A stretch of 10,634 nucleotides of DNA from JBMZCV01 sp049613665 (lineage in GTDB: Bacteria > Bacteroidota > Bacteroidia > Chitinophagales > UBA2359): positions 1 through 10,634 of the forward strand of contig JBMZCV010000172.1 in assembly GCA_049613665.1 (NCBI GenBank), read 5' to 3'. The notes under the pieces are model-generated. The model made no database searches. It saw nothing but the letters and a program-made list of their open reading frames with translations, and was not told where the DNA came from. Of the stretch, positions 6,008 through 10,634 are shown in pieces (position 1 is the stretch's first letter; the number at the start of each line of letters is the position of its first letter). A program made the translations under genes and the position numbers.

Positions 6008-6439
6008 TTAAATACGGCCAAAAAAACGCTGATAGATGTGTTTTCGCCAATAGAACATCATGTAAAAAACAGGAAATACGATATAATCTAACAGCTTGAA
6101 GGCACATTGATATTGAATCTCATCAACTATCAATGTGCCTTTTTTAGTATTGAGCAAACGGTGTTTGTGCTGCCATGTTTTGAGCGGTGGCGGAAGTTGT
6201 GTGCCTTCGTCTATGAAATAAATTTCTTGTTCACTTATCTTTTTTTCAGTAATCAAACTAATCCATCGTTGTTTTGCGGCCAGCTCTATATGTACTTCTT
6301 GGCCTTTTTCGCAGCCATCAAAACGCAACAAGCGAAAGGGAAGGAGAGGAGGTGCTAGTGCCAAAAAAAGTTTTTTGTCGAAATGCTCAAAAACATTTTT
6401 GTAGTCTTTTTTTACTGGTGTGCTGATTTGTATTTTCAT
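6008..6439 (-). CDS. SRPBCC (START-like) family small protein
   Basis: The 143-aa product starts MKIQISTPVKKDYKNVFEHF and carries the blocks LFLALAPPLLPFRLLRFDGC (29-48), QRWISLITEKKISEQEIYFIDEG (57-79) and WQHKHRL (89-95). This pattern is known from Bacteroidota cytoplasmic proteins of the SRPBCC/polyketide-cyclase fold, which has a hydrophobic ligand pocket. No ligand or reaction is known to me for this subgroup. The C-terminus (IVFPVFYMMFYWRKHIYQRFFG) is aromatic and hydrophobic but follows the expected amphipathic last helix, so it is probably not a membrane anchor. It is convergent with infC across the shared terminator and divergent from hsdM. No signal peptide is seen. The assignment rests on recognised sequence style, not on catalytic residues. 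Confidence 0.75.
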   Translation of the reverse strand: MKIQISTPVKKDYKNVFEHFDKKLFLALAPPLLPFRLLRFDGCEKGQEVHIELAAKQRWISLITEKKISEQEIYFIDEGTQLPPPLKTWQHKHRLLNTKKGTLIVDEIQYQCAFKLLDYIVFPVFYMMFYWRKHIYQRFFGRI

Positions 6440-6557
6440 TTGTATGGTGATTTTGATGAAATATTTTTAATCATAACATTTTGATAGTTTTAATGTTTAG
6501 CAACAAGCACTATTTTTGATTCTAAATGAATTTCGTTTGGCCTAAATAAGTGCCAAG

Positions 6558-6573
6558 CACCATAGCCGTCAGG
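6558..6573. repeat. Inverted copy of 83-98
   Basis: CACCATAGCCGTCAGG is the exact reverse complement of 83-98. It follows AAGTGCCAAGCAC (6549-6560), which resembles one end of repeat B (5717-5728). The stretch 6440-6557 also has AATGTTTAGCAAC (6492-6504), reminiscent of repeat B. No gene is seen there. Confidence 0.5.
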
Positions 6574-6636
6574 ATAATCAATTGAGCGGTATATTCTTGA
6601 TTTGTTTTGCTAAAAACCACTTGTTTAATGTAAATA

Positions 6637-6660
6637 GTTGTTGGTGATAACACCAACAAC
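6637..6660. repeat. Perfect palindrome GTTGTTGGTG-ATAA-CACCAACAAC
   Basis: A perfect 10-bp stem with an ATAA loop. It is homologous to 157-181, where the stem has different bases and one bulge, and related to the inverted core at 95-106. Confidence 0.8.
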
Positions 6661-6677
6661 GGCACGAGAGAGTACTA

Positions 6678-6756
6678 GAAATGACATATTTCTAAAACAA
6701 TAAGTGTCCATTCTTTTTTATATTTGACTCTTTTGGCTAGAAAAATATGTCATTTC
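6678..6756 (+). repeat. Long hairpin element, copy 2
   Basis: Arms GAAATGACATATTT (6678-6691) and AAATATGTCATTTC (6743-6756) pair perfectly. The left arm alone can also fold (TAGAAAT/ATTTCTA around GACAT). The inner 3' part has TATATTTG (6719-6726), an exact match to the Bacteroidota -7 box, then TTTTGGCTA. No TTTG box is found at the right distance upstream, so promoter activity is not claimed. Confidence 0.75.
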
Positions 6757-6856
6757 TTTCTTGTTATTGAAAAAAAAGCTTTAAATGAGCTTAGATGTGA
6801 CAGCTTTTAAAAACCTATCATGTCTCAACAAACGGATAATATTTCTCAAAAACCTT

Positions 6857-6879
6857 AACGGCGAGAGTTGTCGTTTTTT
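6857..6879 (+). terminator. Possible terminator-like hairpin, copy 2
   Basis: It is identical over 23 nt to 179-201: stem AACGGC/GTCGTT, loop GAGAGTT, then a T run. It lies 263 bp before hsdM, where it could weaken incoming transcription. Activity is unproven. Confidence 0.35.
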
Positions 6880-7141
6880 GAAAAAAAGAGAAATCTAATA
6901 TAATTTAGAGTGTACTAAACTTTATCGAATTTTTATGATGTGAGAAACGACATATTTCTACAATTACGATAGCTCATAACTTGTTAGATTTGACAGTTTT
7001 AGCTAAAAAAAACGTATCAAAAAGCAAGAAAAAAAAGAAAAAAAATCTTATTATTGCAAACTCTTATTTTAGAGTGTAATATGTTATTTGGGTGATGTGA
7101 GAGCATTGCTAAATGATGAAACAAAAAAGTCAAACAAACAC

Positions 7142-8950
7142 ATGAATTTAGATACACAAAGCCTACAACCTATTATCAATTTTATTTGGTCTGTCGCCGA
7201 TGATATTTTGATAAACAAATATCTCGAAAATCAGTATCAAGATGTCATTTTGCCGATGACGGTTTTGAGACGCTTAGATTTGGCCTTAGAGGCTACCAAA
7301 GAGCAAGTTTTAAAAACGCATCTTCAGTTTAAGGATAAAATTAATGATTTGTCTGGCTTATTGAAAAGCTCTAAACATGGTTCTGGCTTGGCGTTTTACA
7401 ACAATTCTGCCTACACCATGAAAAAGCTGTTGGAAGACCCTAAAAGTATTGATGAAAATTTGTTGGATTATCTCAATGGTTTTTCGATGAATGTGCAAGA
7501 CATCATTTCCAAGTTCAAGTTTAGAAATCAGCTAGATACTTTTGAGAATACAGGTATTACTTTTTCGCTCATCGAAAAATTTTGCAACTCAAAAGTAGAA
7601 TTAAGTCCAGACAAAATTTCGCCGATGGCTATGGGCTATATGTTTGAAGACCTTATCAGGCGTTTCAACGAAAAAACCAATGCTGCCGCAGGGCGACACT
7701 TCACACCCAGAGAAATTATCGAACTCATGACGCATCTTGTGTATTTGCCTGTGAAAGATAAGATACAAAAAGGTACTTTTTTGGTCTATGACCCTTGTGC
7801 TGGCTCTGGTGCGATGCTCACACAGTCAAAAAAATATGCCACCAATTCTGATGGCGAAATCAAGTCGAAAGCAAAGTTTCATCTCTATGGCCAAGAAAAT
7901 ACAGGCGAGATGTATGCGACTTGCAAATCTGATATGCTGCTGAAAGGCGAAGACCCTGACAAAATAAAATTTGGCTCTACCTTGAGCAAATATGGTTTTG
8001 ATGCTGATTTGAGATTTAATTTTATGCTTACCAATCCACCTTATGGCACGAGTTGGAAAGAAGATATGAAAGAATTGAATGTTGGAGAAAAGAAAAAAAT
8101 AGAAATTATTGATACTCGCTTCAATCTGAAAATCAAAAATTTTAGAGGCGAACTAGAAGAACGTTGCCTCACTTCTCGTAGCAACGATGGGCAATTGATG
8201 TTTATGCTACACATGCTTTCTAAAATGAAAAGCCCTGAAAATGGCGGTAGCCGTATTGCTTCGGTTCACAATGGCTCGGCTTTGTTTACGGGCGGTGCAG
8301 GCAGTAGCGAAAGCGGCATACGACAATATATTTTGGAAAACGACTTGCTGGAATGTATCATTCAACTGCCAAACGATATTTTTTATAATACAGGTATCGC
8401 TACTTATGTTTGGATTATCAGCAATGTGAAAGCCGAAAAACGAAAAGGCAAAGTACAGCTTATCAATGCTTCTTCCGATGCTTTTTATACGAAAATGAGA
8501 AAATCTCTGGGCAGCAAACGCAATCAACTCAATGCCGAACATATTTTGAAAGCACAGGAACTTTATTTTGCTTTTGAAGAAAATGAGTATTCTAAAATAT
8601 TTGATAATGAGGATTTTGGCTTTTATCAAATAACAGTGCAGCAGCCGCAAAAAACTGAAAATGGCGATATTGTAAGAGATAAAAAAGGCAATCCGAAAGC
8701 TAACAAGGCTCTAAAAGATACGGAAAATGTGCCGATGAAAATAAGTGTAGCCGACTATTTTGCTCGTGAAGTGCTGCCTTTTGCTCCTGATGCTTGGTAC
8801 GAAAAAAATAAAATGAAAGTAGGCTATGAAATTGCTTTCAACAAGTATTTTTATAAATATGAAGCACTGCGACCTTTGAGCGAAATAGCTGCCGATATTT
8901 TGGCTCTCGAAAATGAAACCGAACATTTGCTGAAAGAAATTGTAGCATAA
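7142..8950 (+). CDS. hsdM: Type I restriction-modification system, DNA methyltransferase subunit M
   Basis: HsdM methylates adenine N6 in the bipartite site chosen by HsdS, forming an M2S methyltransferase. The product is 602 aa from ATG 7142. The helical N-terminal HsdM domain (about 8-120) begins FIWSVADDILINKYLENQYQ. The catalytic domain has GRHFTPREI (184-192), SAM-binding motif I DPCAGSGAM (217-225), GQEN (250-253) and motif IV NPPY (298-301), typical of N6-adenine enzymes. The C-terminal part (KYFYKYEALRPLSEIAADI) matches the larger type I M proteins. The frame is open 18 codons further up to TTG 7088 and GTG 7097, but only from 7142 does it have the usual short lead into the N-terminal helices. 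hsdS follows after 26 bp. All key residues are intact. Confidence 0.95.
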   Translation: MNLDTQSLQPIINFIWSVADDILINKYLENQYQDVILPMTVLRRLDLALEATKEQVLKTHLQFKDKINDLSGLLKSSKHGSGLAFYNNSAYTMKKLLEDPKSIDENLLDYLNGFSMNVQDIISKFKFRNQLDTFENTGITFSLIEKFCNSKVELSPDKISPMAMGYMFEDLIRRFNEKTNAAAGRHFTPREIIELMTHLVYLPVKDKIQKGTFLVYDPCAGSGAMLTQSKKYATNSDGEIKSKAKFHLYGQENTGEMYATCKSDMLLKGEDPDKIKFGSTLSKYGFDADLRFNFMLTNPPYGTSWKEDMKELNVGEKKKIEIIDTRFNLKIKNFRGELEERCLTSRSNDGQLMFMLHMLSKMKSPENGGSRIASVHNGSALFTGGAGSSESGIRQYILENDLLECIIQLPNDIFYNTGIATYVWIISNVKAEKRKGKVQLINASSDAFYTKMRKSLGSKRNQLNAEHILKAQELYFAFEENEYSKIFDNEDFGFYQITVQQPQKTENGDIVRDKKGNPKANKALKDTENVPMKISVADYFAREVLPFAPDAWYEKNKMKVGYEIAFNKYFYKYEALRPLSEIAADILALENETEHLLKEIVA

Positions 8951-8976
8951 GATTTTTTTAATGATTTAAATTGTAA

Positions 8977-10293
8977 ATGATGAATTTGAAAAAATATCCA
9001 AAATATAAAAATAGCGGCATTGAATGGCTTGGGGAAATTCCTGTGCATTGGGAAGTGAGGAGATTGAAAAAATGTTCAATAATAAAGACAGGAAAAACAC
9101 CAAGAATAGCAAATGCTAATACTGATTATTTTAAAAATGGGTTAATAAATTGGTTTACGCCTTCTGATTTTTATTCACAGAATGGAGAGTTATTAAATTC
9201 AAAAAGAAAAATAACAGAAAACGCTATAAAAAATAAACAAGTCCAATTATTCAAAGAAAATTCAATTTATTTAATAGGAGTGGGTGCAACTATTGGTAAA
9301 ATAGGGTACTCTATTTTAAAAGCATCTGCTAATCAACAAATAAACAATATAGAATTTTCAAAAAATATCTTTTACAAATTTGGATATTATGCATTATTAG
9401 TTAGTAGAGTTCAAATTCAATTTCTTGCTGATTTTACAACTTTGCCTATACTTAACCAAACAAAAACAAAGGAAGTTTTAATTACTATTCCTTCAATTTC
9501 TGAACAAAAAGCAATAGCTAAATTCCTAGATTACAAACTCGAAAAGATAAACCGTTTTATTGCTAAGAAAAAACAACTTATCGAACTACTCAAAGAGCAG
9601 AAAGCCGCTATCATCAATCGAGCCGTTACGAAAGGTTTAGACCCAAAAGTGAAGATGAAAGATAGCGGTATTGAATGGCTTGGGGAAATTCCAGAGCATT
9701 GGATAATTGCAAAAATGAAAAATATTTGTTCTGTAAGACAAGGGTTGCAAATAGTAGCTTCAGAACGACACCATCAAAATAATGGAAGTTATTATGAATA
9801 CATAACTATAAAAGGAATTAATAATCCAACTAACCCTAAAGAGTACATTGCGAATCCATCACAAAGAGTTATTTGTAATAAAAAAAACATTTTGATGGCG
9901 AGAACAGGAGCAACAGGGCAAGTAATTACCAATGTTGAAGGTGTATTTCATAATAATTTTTTTTTAGTAGATTATGATACTAGAAAAATTTATAAAGAAT
10001 ATCTTTACTACTACCTCAAAAGTATTAAGATAAAAAAATACTTATTGCTAGTTGCAGGTACAACAACAATTCCAGATTTGAATCATGGAGAATTTTATAA
10101 TGCTCCATTTTTTATTTTTAGTATTTCAGAACAAAAAAACATAGTTGCATACATCGAAACGGAAACACAAAAGATAGACACGACGATTTCGACGATAGAA
10201 AAAGAAATTGGCTTAGTAGCAGAATATAAAACGGCATTGATAGCAGAGGCAGTTACAGGCAAGATAGATGTGCGGAGGGTAGTCTTTTACTAG
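8977..10293 (+). CDS. hsdS: Type I restriction-modification system, specificity subunit S
   Basis: HsdS recognises the two half-sites of the target and holds two HsdM subunits. The 438-aa protein has the usual two-fold layout. A first half starts SGIEWLGEIPVHW (13-25) with target recognition domain 1 (about 26-172). The central conserved helix follows (SEQKAIAKFLDYKLEKINRF, then LIELLKEQKAAIINRAVTKG, 175-220). A second half starts SGIEWLGEIPEHW (230-242) with recognition domain 2 (about 243-380), and the C-terminal helix (ISEQKNIVAYIETETQKID, then TALIAEAVTGKIDVR) closes it. The two coiled-coil helices set the spacing between half-sites. The start is the first of two adjacent ATG codons; the second (8980) would remove one residue. 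It is cotranscribed with hsdM. The recognised DNA sequence cannot be read from the protein. Its stop codon lies inside a downstream repeat unit. Confidence 0.95.
   Translation: MMNLKKYPKYKNSGIEWLGEIPVHWEVRRLKKCSIIKTGKTPRIANANTDYFKNGLINWFTPSDFYSQNGELLNSKRKITENAIKNKQVQLFKENSIYLIGVGATIGKIGYSILKASANQQINNIEFSKNIFYKFGYYALLVSRVQIQFLADFTTLPILNQTKTKEVLITIPSISEQKAIAKFLDYKLEKINRFIAKKKQLIELLKEQKAAIINRAVTKGLDPKVKMKDSGIEWLGEIPEHWIIAKMKNICSVRQGLQIVASERHHQNNGSYYEYITIKGINNPTNPKEYIANPSQRVICNKKNILMARTGATGQVITNVEGVFHNNFFLVDYDTRKIYKEYLYYYLKSIKIKKYLLLVAGTTTIPDLNHGEFYNAPFFIFSISEQKNIVAYIETETQKIDTTISTIEKEIGLVAEYKTALIAEAVTGKIDVRRVVFY
9011..9051 (+). repeat. Internal hsdS direct repeat, copy 1
   Basis: This 41-bp segment coding SGIEWLGEIPVHW is 38/41 identical to 9662-9702. 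Such conserved borders of recognition domains are places where recombination can swap domains between hsdS genes. Confidence 0.85.
9662..9702 (+). repeat. Internal hsdS direct repeat, copy 2
   Basis: The second copy, coding SGIEWLGEIPEHW at the head of recognition domain 2, has three base differences from 9011-9051. The repeat distance is 651 bp, a multiple of three, so recombination between copies would keep the frame. Confidence 0.85.
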
Positions 10294-10634
10294 GATTGTA
10301 TGATTTTTAGGATTTGTTAGGATTTTTTTTTCTGGGATTGTATGATTTTTTTGTTATTATTATAGGAAGTATTTTGCAAATGGATAGCGACAGATAATTA
10401 TTTTTTCGGCAATAATCTAATGAATCGTATCATCTCATTTTTTTACTAGGATTTGTTAGGATTATATGATTTTTTTGATATTTTTTGATATTTTTGTTAA
10501 AGTATCAAAACGATGAAAGGAATACGAACAGATGTATTTTTTTCGGCAATAATCCAACTCATCATATCATCTAATAAATCATAATACAGACGAAAAGGAA
10601 TACGAGCAGAGATTATATTTCGGCAATAATCCAA
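10285..10634. repeat. Tandem repeat array overlapping the hsdS 3' end, running off the window
   Basis: Unit 1 starts near 10285 with TTTTACTAGGATT, which includes the hsdS stop TAG. Unit 2 starts near 10441 with the same words, about 156 bp later. Both contain AGGATTTGTTAGGATT and TATGATTTTT, then a GGA..CGA.CAGAT block, then CGGCAATAATCYAA (10407-10420, 10544-10557) and ATCRTATCATCT. A shortened third unit repeats GGAATACGA (10597) and CGGCAATAATCCAA (10621-10634) at 77-78 bp spacing. No open frame is recognised in it. Function is unknown. Confidence 0.7.

Larger units (their letters stand above)
6611..7019 (+). repeat. Composite structured repeat, copy 2, upstream of hsdM
   Basis: It carries the same building blocks as 131-505. 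They are a palindrome at 6637-6660, a long hairpin at 6678-6756, the CTATCATGTCT block at 6815-6825, then a second partial module: the AACGGC hairpin (6857-6879) and a decayed hairpin copy (6942-7019) whose GAGAAACGACATATTTCTA and TACGATAGCTCAT match copy 1. The internal duplication shows the module moves or recombines. It occupies most of the 702-bp gap between the SRPBCC and hsdM starts. Confidence 0.7.

Noticed and set aside
6107..6358. 83-codon plus-strand open frame opposite the SRPBCC gene
   Set aside because: The minus-strand protein has family-like sequence and its own terminator. The plus-strand translation is Phe/Cys-rich without a pattern.
7088..7141. Upstream TTG/GTG start for hsdM adding up to 18 residues
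   Set aside because: The added residues are polar and do not extend the typical HsdM beginning. ATG 7142 gives the usual short lead into the first helix.
8207..8650. 147-codon open frame on the minus strand within hsdM
   Set aside because: It is antisense to a conserved methyltransferase region with all motifs intact, and its translation has no recognisable domain.
10285..10634. CRISPR array
   Set aside because: Repeats are long, imperfect and unevenly spaced (about 156 and 77 bp). No short identical repeat with unique equal-length spacers is present, and no cas gene is in view.

Overview
The window is AT-rich DNA from a member of the Bacteroidota, most likely a Cytophagales-type marine or gliding bacterium. 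This rests on protein style (PBP4-type DacB, threonyl-tRNA synthetase followed by IF3, a short SRPBCC protein), on the near absence of Shine-Dalgarno sequences before the genes, and on a Bacteroidota-type promoter (TTTG / TANNTTTG) ahead of thrS. The genus cannot be fixed from this sequence alone.

Layout: 1-651 is non-coding and full of palindromic repeats. 652-2154 (+) encodes a secreted D-Ala-D-Ala carboxypeptidase/endopeptidase (PBP4/DacB family). 2155-2870 is non-coding and holds a direct-repeat copy, a 223-bp MITE-like element with 12-bp terminal inverted repeats and a 9-bp target duplication, a good promoter, and two copies of another small repeat. 2871-4790 (+) is thrS, closed by a strong hairpin. 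5083-5667 (+) is infC with a non-ATG start. 5668-6007 holds a fold-back repeat and a perfect bidirectional terminator. 6008-6439 (-) is a small SRPBCC protein. 6440-7141 is non-coding and carries a second, rearranged copy of the structured repeats found before dacB. 7142-8950 and 8977-10293 (+) are hsdM and hsdS of a type I restriction-modification system. 10285-10634 is a tandem repeat array that begins inside the 3' end of hsdS and runs off the window.

How the parts work together: thrS and infC are translation housekeeping genes, neighbours in many bacteria. Here they are separated by a terminator, and infC is not followed by rpmI-rplT. hsdM and hsdS form a two-gene operon for a modification methyltransferase (M2S). 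No hsdR is visible, so restriction activity would need a gene outside the window. dacB and the SRPBCC gene look like single-gene units.

The most unusual content is intergenic: several families of foldable repeats, one an apparent MITE. A shared inner hairpin motif appears inside different outer stems whose two arms have changed together. The same structured module lies upstream of both dacB and hsdM.
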